The position numbers and the translations under genes were made by a program. A stretch of DNA of 64,000 bases from contig OX638368.1 in assembly GCA_951812925.1 (NCBI GenBank), forward strand, positions 71,396,422 through 71,460,421. The letters run 5' to 3'. Origin of the DNA: Calliopum simillimum (Eukaryota > Arthropoda > Insecta > Diptera > Lauxaniidae). Below the pieces are notes generated by a model that was not told where the DNA came from, did not search any database, and saw only the letters and a program-made list of their open reading frames with translations. How positions within the stretch are numbered: the first letter of the stretch is position 1; every line of letters starts with the position of its first letter. Shown here piece after piece: positions 41,263 through 52,623 of the stretch.

Positions 41263-41640
41263 TAGTCACGACATTGCAATAAAATTCCACAATTACGAAT
41301 GTTTACATGCAACCACTTAAGCAAATACACATAGCTGCAGAGAAAACAATGAATGTGCTACAACATTAGAGCAAGTAACTAAGTTCAAACACCTCGGCAC
41401 AATAGTCGACCACAACTTAAAGTGGCATAAACATATAGATCATGTCCGAAAGAAACTACGCAAGACATCATTTATGCTATATCACCTTAACAACTGCAGT
41501 AACTACAATGTTATGAGGCAGGCATACTTTGCACTATGCGAGTCATATATTAGACATGGGATAACGGCTTGGGGTACTTCATCCCATTGCAGATTGCTCC
41601 AAGTTAGCCAAAATCAAATACTTAAAATACTAAATAGGCG
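41263..41640 (+). pseudogene. Non-LTR copy A, ORF2 post-palm segment
   Basis: Plus strand: TLEQVTKFKHLGTIVDHNLK, WHKHIDHVRKKLRKTSFMLY, VMRQAYFALCESYIRHGITA, WGTSSHCRLLQVSQNQILKI, LNRRN. F-K-x-L-G-x-x-V-D-x-x-L-x-W-x-x-H and Y-I-x-x-G-I-x-x-W-G are the thumb-proximal blocks of CR1/Jockey-group enzymes. The frame runs on into copy B around 41640, creating a chimeric 416-codon ORF. Confidence 0.88.
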
Positions 41641-42692
41641 AAATTTAAACAACGGAAATTATCGCGGTATACAACTTGCTATTTTCTCCAAATCTATGGC
41701 AACGTCACATAAAGATGCGCCCCTTTCAGTTTTTTCCGAAGGAAGGAGAAACACCACATCTGCAGTAAGGAAAGAAGTAGTTCCAGCTTCATGTTCTTTT
41801 GATAATCCGCAATTACTGAAAATTTACTTTCAAAATATTTCCGGAATGCGAACTAAAATCAATGCTGTGCGTGCTGCGGTTCTTCAGAATGATTATGACG
41901 TCTATGTTTTGGTTGAAACTTGGTTGAATAGTGATTTTTATGATTCTGAGATATTTGATTTAAAATTGTATAATGTATTCCGCAAAGATAGGGATTCTTT
42001 AAAAACTGGCTGTTTGAGAGGTGGTGGCGTTTTAGTTGCCATTAAAAGTACGTTGTGCTCTAATATTGTACAACTTACTAATTCTGATTCTTTGCTGGAT
42101 CAGATTTGCATTGCTATTAATAACAAAAATAATTTGATGTATATTTGTGCTTCTTATATTCCGCCAAATAGTTCTTATGATTTATATGCTGCTCATATCG
42201 ATAATTTATTGCATCTTTACGTAGAAAATAATGATAATTATCTTATAGTTTTAGGAGATTTTAACCTTAGTAGTATCATATGGTCTTTTATTAATACGGA
42301 TGAGTGTTGTCTCATTCCTAGCAATGTAAATCATCCCCATGAGATCTATGTTATTGATAGATTTTTTAGTGTAGATTTGAAACAAATCAACTATGTTGCT
42401 AAAAAATTGAATAAGATTTTAGATCTTGTTTTTACAAGCAGTAATGTAAAATATTTTTTGGAAGAATGTGCTTTTCCGATATCTGATACTGATATGCATC
42501 ATAATCCTCTCAGTATAACTTTAGAGTATTACAAGTTTGCTGATATTAATTTTGGTTTGGAATCAAGAAATTTTAATTTTACTAAGTGCGATTTTGTTGC
42601 TATGAACAATCAAATTGGTTCACTAGACTGGTGCAATATGCTTGAATGCTGTGACTTGGGTACATGTTATGAAAACTTTAAAATAAATCTTA
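41641..42692 (+). pseudogene. Non-LTR copy B, ORF2 endonuclease
   Basis: Likely start at ATG 41696 (MATSHKDAPLSVFSEGRRNT). Reads LLKIYFQNISGMRTKINAVR, DYDVYVLVETWLNSDFYDSE, YNVFRKDRDSLKTGCLRGGG, VLVAIKS, YICASYIPPNSSYDLYAAHI and LIVLGDFNLSSIIW, then DLVFTSSNVKYF and PISDTDMHHNPLSITL. N-I-S-G-x-R, V-E-T-W-L, R-G-G-G-V, S-Y-I-P-P, G-D-F-N and S-D-x-x-H are the APE-type endonuclease motifs. About 330 codons are uninterrupted. ORF1 is absent, so copy B is 5'-truncated or spliced off. A mariner-like relic splits it at 42693. Confidence 0.92.
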
Positions 42693-43664
42693 GGGCGTGT
42701 GCCAAATCGAAACTTTTTCCTTAAGCAAATGGTAGTGAAAAAAAATTTCACTCTGATGACTAAAATTTCCATTTTTGCTGTGCCAAATGGATTACAATTT
42801 CTGACAGATTCAATTTTTGACGTTTCAGGAACGAACTTTTTTTACATTTGTTTTGTTAAATTTTTAGCAATCGCAGAAAGTAAATACGTTAAAAAATTCA
42901 TGATTTCAGTAAAATTAATATGCTGAAGGAGCTGAGTCAACGAATGACGCAATTGTGGAGCTCATTTTTAACAAAAGAAGCATGATTCAAAGTGTCATCA
43001 GAAAGTTTATTTGGTGGAACAATTAAAAATAAAAATATTGGCCATCTATCAAAAATGTACTTATTTATTATTAATTAAAGTTTATTCCTTAAAAATAATA
43101 TCGTCCAAATTTAAGTCCTTGTGATGGCTGCCATTTTTTGATGAATATTTTCTTTGAAATGCGCCAAAGAAGTTGGTATCTTAGCGTAAACTTTAGGTTT
43201 GAGATAACCCCACAGGAAAAAACCCATAGGGGTTACATCCGTACTGCGTGGAAATCGATTTGCCTGGAAAAATTTCACGAACTCGTGGCAGAGACATGTA
43301 TGACTTTGATATACTTGATTGCAGCAAAATCGAAACTATAGGAATGCCCTCATGAAGCACAACTTGTTGTTTGAAGTCTAAATAACTTCCACTGCAATAT
43401 GGCCACGCTGCCATGCACCATTCCATATTTTATTAATTTACTTTCTAAGATATGTTACAAAAAATATTTTTTCAGACAAATAAAAATTTTTAATTTGAAT
43501 TTTTAAATTTGTTTGTTTTCAATTTCGATTGTCAAAATTTTCAGTAGCCTCTGGGCTAGTACAAATTTTGACACAACAATTTCACCTCGTATGCTTCAGA
43601 AATTGTATTTGGGACGTCAGAATTTGTATAGGTGAGTGAAATATTTTCGATTGGCACAGCCCCT
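42693..43664 (-). mobile_element. Mariner-superfamily relic in copy B
   Basis: Ends GGGCGTGTGCCAAATCGAAA and the complement of GGGGCTGTGCCAATCGAAAA, with TA immediately outside the left end (42691-42692) and near the right end. Copy B resumes on the far side. It contains the C-terminal part of a transposase on the minus strand (43130-43430). A 75-codon plus-strand ORF inside is unrelated to known families. Confidence 0.75.
43130..43430 (-). pseudogene. Transposase C-terminal fragment (TDVTPMGFFLWGYLK)
   Basis: Minus strand: VKFFQANRFPRSTDVTPMGF, FLWGYLKPKVYAKIPTSLAH, FKENIHQKMAAIT. The R-S-x-D-x-T-P-x-x-F-F-L-W-G-Y-x-K-x-x-V-Y pattern is the third catalytic block and tail of a mariner-superfamily transposase common in arthropods. 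The last acidic residue aligns with the D of STDVTP. The upstream catalytic blocks are not readable (a frameshift at about 43275). Fragment only. Confidence 0.8.
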
Positions 43665-44600
43665 TATATATATCTATATTTTAAAAAATAATATTCCACT
43701 TGTGGCAAGAAGAGTTCATAAATTGCCATGGTATACAAAAGGCCTTAAGAAGCTAAAAAATCTTAGAAACAAATTTCATAAGCTTTTTAAAGACACAAAC
43801 GATGATGGCGATAGATTGAAATACATGCATTATTCGAGGGAATTCAATTTTCTAAACAAATTTCTGTATAAACAGTATATTCTAAAATTTGAGTCGAACA
43901 TCAAGTCTAATCCGAAGTCATTTTGGAATTTTATAAGTTTTAAAAAAACATCGTCTTCTGTTCCTCTGAGCATGTCTTATAACGGTGTTTGTTCAAGCTC
44001 AATAAATGAAACCGTGAACCTTTTTGCTGATTTCTTTGAATCAAATTTTGAGCCAGACCATTATTGGAACGATTCTGAAATTTTGGCACAGATAGTCCCT
44101 ATAATTGATTTTGGTTCCCTGCAATTAACGTTAGACGATGTCATTATCGGAATAAATAGTTTAAAGAATTCGCAAAAATCTGATATTGATGGCATTTGTC
44201 CTTTTCTTCTGAAGAAATGCTCTACTACAATATCTGTGCCCTTATGGATCTTATTTAATAAATCCCTTTCGATGGGTACTATTATTGACGGCTGGAAAAT
44301 TGCTTTTATTGACCGCATCCACAAAAGTGGCCATAAAAATCGTGTCTCAAATTATAGGCCCATCTCAAAATTGTCAACTGTGTCGAAATTATTTGAGAGT
44401 ATTGTTAAGAAAAAAATATTTTTTTCTGTAAAAAATGTAATTACTCCAATGCAACATGACTTTTTTGCTGGTCGTTTTACAGTCACTAACTTGGCTGTTT
44501 TTTCTGACTATTGTTTAGCGGCTTTCTCAAACTGTTTGCAAGTTGACACAATTTATACTGATTGTCAAAACTTGGGTTTCATTCGAAATTTTTAGATTGG
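43665..44600 (+). pseudogene. Non-LTR copy B, ORF2 linker and RT N-terminus
   Basis: Plus strand: NNIPLVARRVHKLPWYTKGL, KKLKNLRNKFHKLFKDTNDD, SNIKSNPKSFWNFISFKKTS, NLFADFFESNF, KSDIDGICPFLLKKC, PLWILFNKSLSMGTIIDGWK, IAFIDRIHKSGHKNRVSNYR, PISKLSTVSKLFESIVKKKI. K-S-D-I-D-G-I, W-K-x-A and N-Y-R-P-I-S are RT fingers. The first catalytic Asp region reads DTIYTDCQNLGF, where YTDFSKAFD-type sequence is expected, so the palm is damaged. The ORF stops at 44595. Confidence 0.9.
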
Positions 44601-45770
44601 TTAAACTCCTATCTAAGTAATCGGTTGAATTTGTTATTATTGATGGTGTTAAATCCAGATCTTTCTTAGCAAGCTCGGGTGTTCCTCAAGGAAGCATTTT
44701 GGGTCCACTCCTATTTATATTATTTATAAATGATATTGGATTTTGTCTTAATAATGCCAGTTTCTTACTATATGCTGATGATCTAAAACTATTTTTAAAA
44801 ATTAACAGTCCTTTTGATATTATTGCTCTTCAAAATGATTTGGACAATTTGTTTGTTTGGTGCTCTCGAAATCAATTATTTTTAAACATTGATAAGTGTT
44901 GCCATGTGACTTTTTGCAAATCTTCAACATGTCTTCCATCGTCTTATAAATTGAATTCCATCACTTTAAAATGTAAAAGTGAAGTTTTAGATCTTGGCAT
45001 TCTGTTTGATGCTAAATTTAGTTTTGTTAGTCACATAAATTACATTATTCCCAAATGCTACTCGATGTTGGCTTTTGTTAAGCGGCATAGTGATCAGTTC
45101 AGTGATCCTCATACATCAAAAGTATTGTATACTGCTTATGTTCGATCGAAACTTGAATATGCATCAATTATCTGGCATCCATTTTTCTTTGTTCACTCCA
45201 ACAGATTAGAGCAGGTTCAAAAAAGATTTCTTAAATTTGCTCTTAGATCTATTAGCTTTTCAGATCCTGTGCCACCCTATAGTTCTCGTTGCATGTTAAT
45301 TGACCTTAAGTCACTCCAGTCAAAGAGATTGATTGCCACCTTAATGTTTGTCTATGACATTATTACAAATCAAATTGATTGTTCATATTTGCTTGAGCGA
45401 GTAAAATTTAATATTCCTTCTAGAACTTTGCGGCACTGCAATTTGTTTTCAATTCCAGTTTGTAGAACAAACTATTCTTTAAATGCACCAATAACAAGGG
45501 CTCTTACTGAATTTAATAAAATTAATATAAATCGTGATATACATTTTTCGATCTCAAGGGATCTATTTAAGAAACCATTAATTAATATGTCTTCTTGATC
45601 GTAAGCTCATTAATAAATAATTCAGATCTGTTGCTTCCATAATTATTATCTTAGATATTGTTTAAGAATTTATATTTATTTCAGTTGTTAACTTTATTTT
45701 GTTATTTTCTTATTTTTTGCCTAGTCTGTAAGGAATTGTATATCCAAAGACTTAATAAACTAAACTAAAC
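44601..45770 (+). pseudogene. Non-LTR copy B, ORF2 RT palm, thumb, C-terminus and 3' end
   Basis: Plus strand: SSGVPQGSILGPLLFILFIN, DIGFCLNNASFLLYADDLKL, FLKINSPFDIIALQNDLDNL, FVWCSRNQLFLNIDKC, EVLDLGILFDAKFSFVSHIN, YVRSKLEYASIIWHPFF, VHSNRLEQVQKRFLKFALRS and the final KKPLINMSS (45598). Complete from the PQGS box to the stop, about 300 codons without interruption. The 3' UTR ends in AATAAACTAAACTAAAC (45753-45770), a short repeat tail, after which copy A resumes. It is the best-preserved reverse transcriptase in the window. Confidence 0.93.
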
Positions 45771-46051
45771 AGCTTGGAGTACTAACTGTTGAGGGAATTT
45801 GTAATTCAACCATTCTCAATGAGTTCCATAGCATGCAAACACTTCGTGTCAATATCAATCATCAGCACAGTACCCGAAGGAAAACTGCAGACAGGTATCA
45901 GGTTGCAAGATTTTATAACAACTATGAAAAAAAAACTCTTCAAGTGACAATTACAACAATATTCAACGAACTTCCAATTAGCTTACTCAACATCACCAAC
46001 TCCCTCAATAGAAAAAAGCAGATTAAATCATTTTTTATTAATAATCTTTAA
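45771..46051 (+). pseudogene. Non-LTR copy A, ORF2 C-terminus
   Basis: Plus strand: LGVLTVEGICNSTILNEFHS, MQTLRVNINHQHSTRRKTAD, YQVARFYNNYEKKTLQVTIT, TIFNELPISLLNITNSLNRK, KQIKSFFINNL then stop. N-x-H-x-H-x-T-R, then F-N-x-L-P, then K-x-x-L/I-K-x-x-F is the usual last segment of CR1/Jockey-group ORF2. The frame resumes after copy B with a short gap, so part of the target was lost or the boundary shifted. Confidence 0.85.
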
Positions 46052-46315
46052 AACAGTAAAAAGAGCAGCATCAGAATCAAAAATAGCAACAAACAGCATC
46101 AAAATTAACAACTTGATCTAATCAAGAATAAAAAATTGTAGAAGACAAACCAGAAATCAACAGAAATCATTCGCAGCTATAGCTAAGAAGCAGTACAATT
46201 TAAACTTCCTGTTAGATTGTTTTTAAATAATTTTTTAATCATTCATAATCATTTCATCAGTCTATGTTCAAGCTTTAAAGATTAGTAGAAATAACTAACG
46301 AAATATTTTTCACAT
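46052..46315 (+). other. 3' untranslated region of copy A
   Basis: A-rich sequence after the ORF2 stop (ATCAGAATCAAAAATAGCAA, GAAATCAACAGAAATCATTC), ending near a T-run at about 46316 that starts copy J2's 3' side. No coding. Confidence 0.5.
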
Positions 46316-46409
46316 TTTTTTTTTTTTGTTTGTTTTTATTTTTATTAATATTGAACATTATACAATAAGGCATAGCCTTTTATAGTATATTCTTAGTAAA
46401 AATCTCTTA
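46316..46409 (-). repeat. 3' UTR of non-LTR copy J2, outer piece
   Basis: Short AT-rich stretch on the 3' side of J2 (minus strand) before element A. It continues past element A at 49765. Starts with a T-run, the complement of an A tail, as expected for a minus-strand non-LTR 3' end. Confidence 0.5.
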
Positions 46410-49400
46410 TAGCCCAGGAAAATCATAATTTTTCTGCCAAATAATTCCAAGTGAATTTTTTTCTCCGGAATTATCTTTATTTATGTGTGATAAATAAAGT
46501 GTGAAAAGTCCATTGCAAAATCGTGTGAGCATAAAAAGTTATTTAGGCTCAAATGTCGCTAAAATCAGTTCTTCGCAAATATCTCGGTAATGCTAACTAT
46601 TAAAGAAAAATTTTGTTCACCAATTTCGTAGCACAGAAAATTTCCTACAAAAGTACGTAAAAAATGTTTTCGTACGACTTATAGCTTAGGAGATCACCCA
46701 ATTTAAAAAGTTTTGAACAGTTATGATACGAAATCTTACTTTTTAAATTGCAAACAAACAAAATTGAAATACCGTTTAAAAGATAATTTAATTTTCTATA
46801 CACCATATTAAATTTTTTTTTTTTTTCAAGCTACTCATGGCTTGAAAGATATTTTTGAAAAACTGTTAAGATCTCGAAAATTCTGGTTTTTGAAGGATAT
46901 CTCCGAATCGGTAAGTACTACGATAAAAAGTAATAGGACAAATTTTGTAGAGAATCACAAGATCTTCAAAAAGTAAGCGATATGTGTGCACATAAAAGTA
47001 ACCGTTTAAACCGTTTAATAAAAACCAGTTTTATGGCATTTTAAGACTTTTTTTGGAATATTTTCTTAACGGTTACTTTTATGTATACACATATGGGTGA
47101 TTCTTAGATAACTGTGCTTTTTCGAGTTGTAAAATTGGCAGATAATTTTTTTGGATTTTTGCAAGTTTCTTCATGCTATCTTGTGTAAACACACTCTTAA
47201 AACTCACCTTTTAAGTAGATCAACTACAAGTGTGAATTTACGGCTTTGAGGTCGAAATTAAGAAATTTTGCTGCCACGTTTGTGACATTTTAGCCACAGT
47301 ATGAAAAAATTATGGTTTTGAAGCATTTTGATGAGAGATATATTGCATATAATGACAAATTTACACTTCAAGACTAATTTTGCAACAGTGTCATGTCTCC
47401 TGTGGTCCATTTTTTTTATACCCTATCGCCCTAAAGATCAACTATGGTTTCCTGTCCTCTGCTTTTATAGCCATTTATGGTGGATAAGGATCTCTTAATT
47501 ACGAATCTGATCTTGATTTTTTTCTATCACATCAGTATCCTTAGTTATCCTTGCTCAAAAGTGAAAAAATCACAGTTTTGACATCTACTTAACAATAACA
47601 GCAACAAGTTAAATTAATTTTTGTCAATGGATTCAGACAGCCGAATTTATTATCAACAAGACATAATTTAAAGTTTTTCAATTGGATTCCCAGTTTCCGA
47701 GTTATAAGCTTTTAAAAAAAGGATACCTCTCAATAACACACAAAGGATTTTCTGGACCGAAAAAATAACAAAAATGGTAAGTTTTATTATTATTATCAAA
47801 AATATATTTTATCACGAAAATTTTAAGTCCTTGCAGACTAAAATCGGATGAAGAAATAAGGCCCTATTGTAGATTTAGTGAATGAACAGATGAAATTTTG
47901 ATTCTGTTAATTTGCAAAGCAGTAATTTAGTAGGGTCATTCACTAAATCTAGCATAGAACTGTCATTTTTCATGCGATTATGGTTTGCAAGGTCACGAAG
48001 TGTTTGTAATTAAATATGTTATTGATAAAAATAATGAAACTTGATTTTTTGTAACTTTTCGGTCTCGAAAAATCCTTTGTATGTTATCGAAAGATATCCT
48101 TACTTTAAACGCTTATAACTCGGAAGCTGGGGATCCAATTTGAAAACGGTAAATTATGTCTTGTTGACAATAAATTTGGCTGTCTTAGTCCATTGACAAA
48201 AATTAATTTTACTTGTTGTTGTTTTCGTTCTATAGCTTTAAGTAGATGTCAAAACAGTGATTTTTTCACTTTTGAGCAAGGATAACTCAGGATTCTGATG
48301 GTGTAGAAAAATGTTTGTATTAAAAACATAATTAATAGCCTTCAACTAAACATTTGTATACTCAATTTTATGTCGAAATATGTTTTTTTGCAGACTGATA
48401 AAAAGTGCCACGTTTGTGACATTTTTGAAACGCCACGTTTGTGACATTTTTGTAGTTTATCGCTCATTGTAAAGCACGCTTTTGAGTTCAAGATTTTTCC
48501 GAAAGAATTTGGGGTCATGTATGCAAATCCTACAAAAAAATTGTTTCATGCATAAAATAAAATGTACTACCTGGGACTGCCGAGTGCCACGTTTGTGACC
48601 ATAATTTAAAAAAAAAACTGTTTTTGTTTATAAACTGCCCTATAAAACGCAAACAGATTTCTTTTTGGACGCGTCTGGACATGATGACCTTTGGTTGATA
48701 GATAGTGATCAGAATTAATGCATATGTATCGCAATCTATTGACTGAAACAGTGGTACCATGCAGTAGTAGCATAATGCTTTCAAGATATTTTTTTTTTCC
48801 AAAACTAGGGGACAGTTTTCAATTTGAAATTGTGCCCTCTAAAAATAATTTAAAACTGCAGATGAGCTCAGAATATTGTAGCCTTAAGTATTTACTTAAT
48901 ATGTGTTCCATTTCCGTTTTTTGGTCGTTTTTCATCGTTTTGTTAATAAAAAGTAGGGGTAGGACATGCCACGTTTGTGACATTTGGGGTATATTTGCAA
49001 ACTTTCACAGCAGACCAATAATTATTTGGTGGTAAAATTGATCCGCTCTATTAGAGAAACATAGTTTCTAACTTATAGCGTAATTTTTCGTGAAAAAAGC
49101 CTACTGTATAGGTGAAATCGCCAGAGGACACAAAAAGTACAGTTATCTGAGAATCACCCATATCGCTTATTTTTGTAGATCGTGTGATTCTCTACAAAAT
49201 TGGTCCAATTACTTTTTATTGTAGTACTTACCGGTTCGGAGATATCCTTCAAAAACCAGAATTTTCGAAATCTTAACGGTTTTTCAAAAATATCTTTCAG
49301 GCCATGAGTTGCTCGGAAAAAAAAAATTAATACGGTGTAAAGAGAATTAAACTATCTTTTAAACGGAATTTTTATTTTGTTTGTTTGACTCTTTACTGAA

Positions 49401-49764
49401 AAGTTATTGCAATTTAAAAAGTAAAATTTTTTTAACATGAACTTATGTGTAGCATTTCGTATCATAACTGTTCACAACTTTTAAAATTGGGTGATCTCAT
49501 AAACTATAAGTCGTACGAAAACATTTTTTAAGTACTTTTGTAGGAAATTTCCTGTGCTACAAAATATGTAGATCCCGTCTGTAACAGTTAGCATTAGCGA
49601 GATATTTGCAAAAAACTGATTTTAGCTACTTTTGAGCCAAAATAACTTTTTATGCACACACGACTTTGCAATGGACTTTTCACACTTTATTTATCACTCG
49701 TAAATAAAGATAATTCGAATTACTTCGCACAGTAGCTATTTTTTCGTCTAATTTTCCTGGGTTA
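46410..49764. mobile_element. Inverted-repeat element A (TAGCCCAGG ends, TTA duplication)
   Basis: TAGCCCAGGAAAATCATAAT at the left and the complement of TAACCCAGGAAAATTAGACG at the right, with TTA directly outside both (46407-46409 and 49765-49767). The arms are long (about 650 bp): AATTCCAAGTGAATTTTTTT, AAAATCAGTT.TT.GCAAAT and GTAAGTACTACGATAAAAAG on the left return inverted on the right. Same family as element B (50088-50896). It hosts element C (47094-49160). Confidence 0.82.
47094..49160. mobile_element. Element C with GCCACGTTTGTGACAT phrases, nested in A
   Basis: Ends TGGGTGATTCTTAGATAACT and the complement of TGGGTGATTCTCAGATAACT, flanked by TA (47092-47093 and 49161-49162). The phrase GCCACGTTTGTGACAT, or a close match, occurs at about 47273, 48409, 48432, 48591 and 48967, all in the same orientation. 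An internal palindrome (about 47500-47720 against 48050-48290) includes GATGTCAAAAC and GGATCCAATTTGAAAA-type sequence. Two small ORFs, no recognisable transposase. Confidence 0.75.
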
Positions 49765-50087
49765 TTATACAAATACGAGTAATTAAAAATATTAATAACT
49801 AACTTAAATTATATCAACATAAAATATAATAGAAAAGGGTAGTTGAAGAAAAATTAACGAAAGGAAAGATAAATAGAAATAGAAGGAGAGAGAAAAAACT
49901 ACAAGTTATTAGAAAAATAAGAAAAAATTGCACGTGGGATTGAATTCCAAAGCCATATGGTGCTTATGAAAAAAAAAAACGGCTTGAAGTTAGGAAATTA
50001 CATCTAGGGACGATGAGTTGACAAGATCTTGTTGAGCCACAAAACTGAAGTTTGCTAAACAATTATGGAGGTGACTGTGTATGCATA
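49765..50087 (-). pseudogene. Non-LTR copy J2, ORF2 C-terminal end
   Basis: Minus strand, about 49920-50080: STRSCQLIVPRCNFLTSSR, then FFISTIWLWNSIPRAIFSYF. The motif (L/V)xxPRxx...S...F..R..R.WN.LP is the classical last block of Jockey/CR1-group ORF2. The rest (49765-49910) is purine-rich 3' UTR. Element B splits it from the thumb region. Confidence 0.75.
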
Positions 50088-50896
50088 TAGCCCAGGAAAA
50101 TAAGACGAAAAAAGAGCAGCTGTGCGAAAAAATTCCAAGTGAATTTTTTTCACCGGAATTATATTTATTTATGCATGGTTAATAATGTGTAAAAAATCCA
50201 TTGAAGTCCATTGAGCGCATAAAAAGTTATTCAGGCTCAAAGGTCGCTAAAATCAGTTTTTTGCAAATATCTCGCTAACGCAAACTTTTACAGAAAATAA
50301 AAATAATATTAATAAAAAGTAAAATTTACGATCAAAAATGCGCCGAACTAAAGTTTAACGCAGAGGTATAGTTCCTTGGGCAAATATTCATAGAATTGAA
50401 TGAACTTTCGCATTGGGGGGTAGCCGAGGTCGATAAAATTTCGTCCATACAATTTGGCCCACCCTAATGTATATAGAATCCAATTATCTTTTGAACGGTT
50501 TTTTTAATTTGTTTTGTACGACTCCTCGTTAAAGAGTATTCGCAATTTTAAAAGTGAGATATTTTAATATGAACTTATACGTAGCATTTACATATAAAAA
50601 CTGTGCACAACTTTTTAAATTTGGTTATCTCCTAAACTATAAGCTACACGAAAACATTTTTTACATCTTTAATAGGAAATTTCCTGTGTTACAAAATTGT
50701 GGTAAAAGTTTTTGTTAGCGAGATATTTGCAAAAAACTGATTTTAGCGACCTTCGAGCCTGAATAACGTTTTATGCGCACAATGGACTTCAATGGACTTT
50801 TTACACATTATTAACCATGCATAAATAAATATAATTCCGGTGAAAAAAAATTCACATGGAATTTTTTCGCAAAAATATTCTTATTTTCCTGGGCTA
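50088..50896. mobile_element. Inverted-repeat element B (TAGCCCAGG ends, ATA duplication)
   Basis: TAGCCCAGGAAAATAAGACG at the left and the complement of TAGCCCAGGAAAATAAGAAT at the right, with ATA outside both (50085-50087 and 50897-50899). Long palindromic arms share AATTCCAAGTGAATTTTTTT and AAAATCAGTTTTTTGCAAAT with element A. The centre (50290-50480) is not palindromic. Non-autonomous, 809 bp, inserted in J2. Confidence 0.82.
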
Positions 50897-51443
50897 ATAA
50901 GCTTATGCAAAAATATAACATTTCGAATGTTGAAATATTCCATTAAACTACAGCCTAATATTCCTCTAGCTCTAACCGATATATGATCAAATTGTCTTAT
51001 ACAGTAAACATACCTAGCAGCATTGTTAAAGGCAACATTAAGTTTATGTTGAGAATGACAGTCCATTTTGCTATAAACTCCAAGACAGTACATAATTTGT
51101 GGTACAATCAGCTGACTGACCATTCTTCGTCTGATTTCGCACGGAGTAAGCTCCGCAGAAGTCCTCAGGTAGCTTAAGGTAGCGTATATTTTACTCACAA
51201 TACTGTTGATATGATTCGTACAAGTCAATTTTGAATTGAGTATAAAACCGAGGTTTTTTTTGTTTTCGGTACGAGTTCTAAGCATGCAGGACCGATATAT
51301 ATTGGTGGAATACTTTCGATTTGGAAGGGTTAATAAATAGGAGGTTTTTATTGGCCCATTTGTCTAGGTCAGATAAGTCATCATTGAGTCTATAAGCTAG
51401 GTCTTCTACAAGTCCAATGGGTCGAGAGATATATAATTGAACA
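50897..51443 (-). pseudogene. Non-LTR copy J2, ORF2 thumb region
   Basis: Minus strand: VQLYISRPIGLVEDLAYRLN, DDLSDLDKWANKNL (about 51440-51340), then NKKNLGFILNSKLTCTNHIN, SIVSKIYATLSYLRTSAELT, RRRMVSQLIVPQIMYCLGVY, NAARYVYCIRQFDHISVR and ARGILGCSLMEYFNIRNVIF. The catalytic YADD just upstream is damaged (HDVQLYI). Matches copy J1's 6390-7120 block. Confidence 0.88.
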
Positions 51444-52010
51444 TCATGTGTCGTTAACGAAAACTGAGTATAACAAAGGACCTAAAATAGAACCTTGTGA
51501 AACCCCCTGACTAACTAATTTGCACGATGAAAAGGTATTTCCAACACGAACCTGTTGCTGCCTACCACTTAAGTAATTAGCAATTAACTTGATAGAACTG
51601 TCACTAAAATTGAAAAATGTTCGAAGCTTTCTGCAAACCAACTTGTGATTAACAGAATCAAATGCTTTAGAGAAATCTAATTGGCAGAGAAGTGTCAAAT
51701 GGACTTGTTCAAAATGGGTACAAATGTCATAAATAATTTTCATCATAGCAGTCTGACAACTATGACCAATTATGAAACCAGACTGTAGAGGTGATAAAAG
51801 CGAATTAGTTTGGAGATAGCGGTTTATTTGGTCATACATAATTTTTTCGCATAATTTTCCTAATGCAGGCAGGATGCTAATGGGTCTGAACTCGTTGGAT
51901 ACAGAAGCAGAAGCTGTCTTAGCTATCGGAAGAACAGTTGCAATTTTCCAAATATTAGAAAAACAGGAATTGGTAAAGCAATGATTAATTACATGTGTCA
52001 AAGGACACAA
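51444..52010 (-). pseudogene. Non-LTR copy J2, ORF2 RT fingers and palm
   Basis: Minus strand: CPLTHVINHCFTNSCFSNIW, KIATVLPIAKTASASVSNEF, RPISILPALGKLCEKIMYDQ, LLSPLQSGFIIGHSCQTAMM, LTLLCQLDFSKAFDSVNHKL (first catalytic Asp in DFSKAFD), IKLIANYLSGRQQQVRVG, LVSQGVSQGSILGPLLYSVF. Almost complete palm up to the second catalytic block, which is damaged. Almost 190 codons open. Confidence 0.93.
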
Positions 52011-52623
52011 ATTTTATAGGAGTGCTATCAATCCCCACAGTATTAAAGGTTATTTTACTTACACCAATAGCTACATCTTCATCACATACACCAGAGAAAT
52101 GAAGCAAGTTCTCAAGGCGGGAGAACACTTCTGGCACATTATTATTGTTTACTAATTCTGATGTCGAAAGGCTACCATTGTGTAAGAAGTAATCATTTAA
52201 ACACTCAGGGTCTAAGTTGCAGTCCAAATTACCTTTGCTATATATACTATAATTACGAATATTTTGCCATAACAATTTAGGAGAAAGATTGGTACTCAAT
52301 TTCGAGATGAAAAATTTATTTTTTTCTTGCCTAATCACTAAATTGGCATCATTCCGAGCTCTTCTAAATAGTTCCCAGTTGGAAGTCGTGCTATAGACTT
52401 TCCACTTAGATTTAAGCCTATTTCTTTTCCTAATTGCGAGCAAAGCTCTTTCTGTAAGCCATGGACATCTGGAGCTAACAGGGTTAACAGATCGGACCGG
52501 CACATGCCGTCTAAAAACATAATCCACTTCAGCCATAAAATCACCTAACTTATCGTCAACAGAATTGAAATGCCAGCAGTCATTCCATGACATCTGAGAC
52601 ACCTCCTCAAACAATGCACTCAA
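51985..52623 (-). pseudogene. Non-LTR copy J2, ORF2 EN-RT linker
   Basis: Minus strand: MSALFEEVSQMSWNDCWHFN, SVDDKLGDFMAEVDYVFRRH, VPVRSVNPVSSRCPWLTERA, LLAIRKRNRLKSKWKVYSTT, NWELFRRARNDANLVIRQEK, FFISKLSTNLSPKLLWQNIR, ending near VAIGVSKITFNTVGIDSTPI. Linker motifs P-W-L-T, A-x-x-x-R-N-x-x-x-x-x-W and the G-x-D-x-x-P-x-K-F motif match J1 (8003-8700). Overlaps its neighbours by frame shifts. Confidence 0.92.

Noticed and set aside
41474..42724. A 416-codon open frame that could be taken for one gene
   Set aside because: Its first ~55 codons are the ORF2 post-palm segment of copy A, and the rest is the endonuclease of copy B. It is an accidental fusion across an insertion point.
40151..45770. 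Active transposon or intact retroelement
   Set aside because: The mariner lacks readable catalytic blocks and has frameshifts; copy B lacks ORF1 and its first RT catalytic region is damaged.
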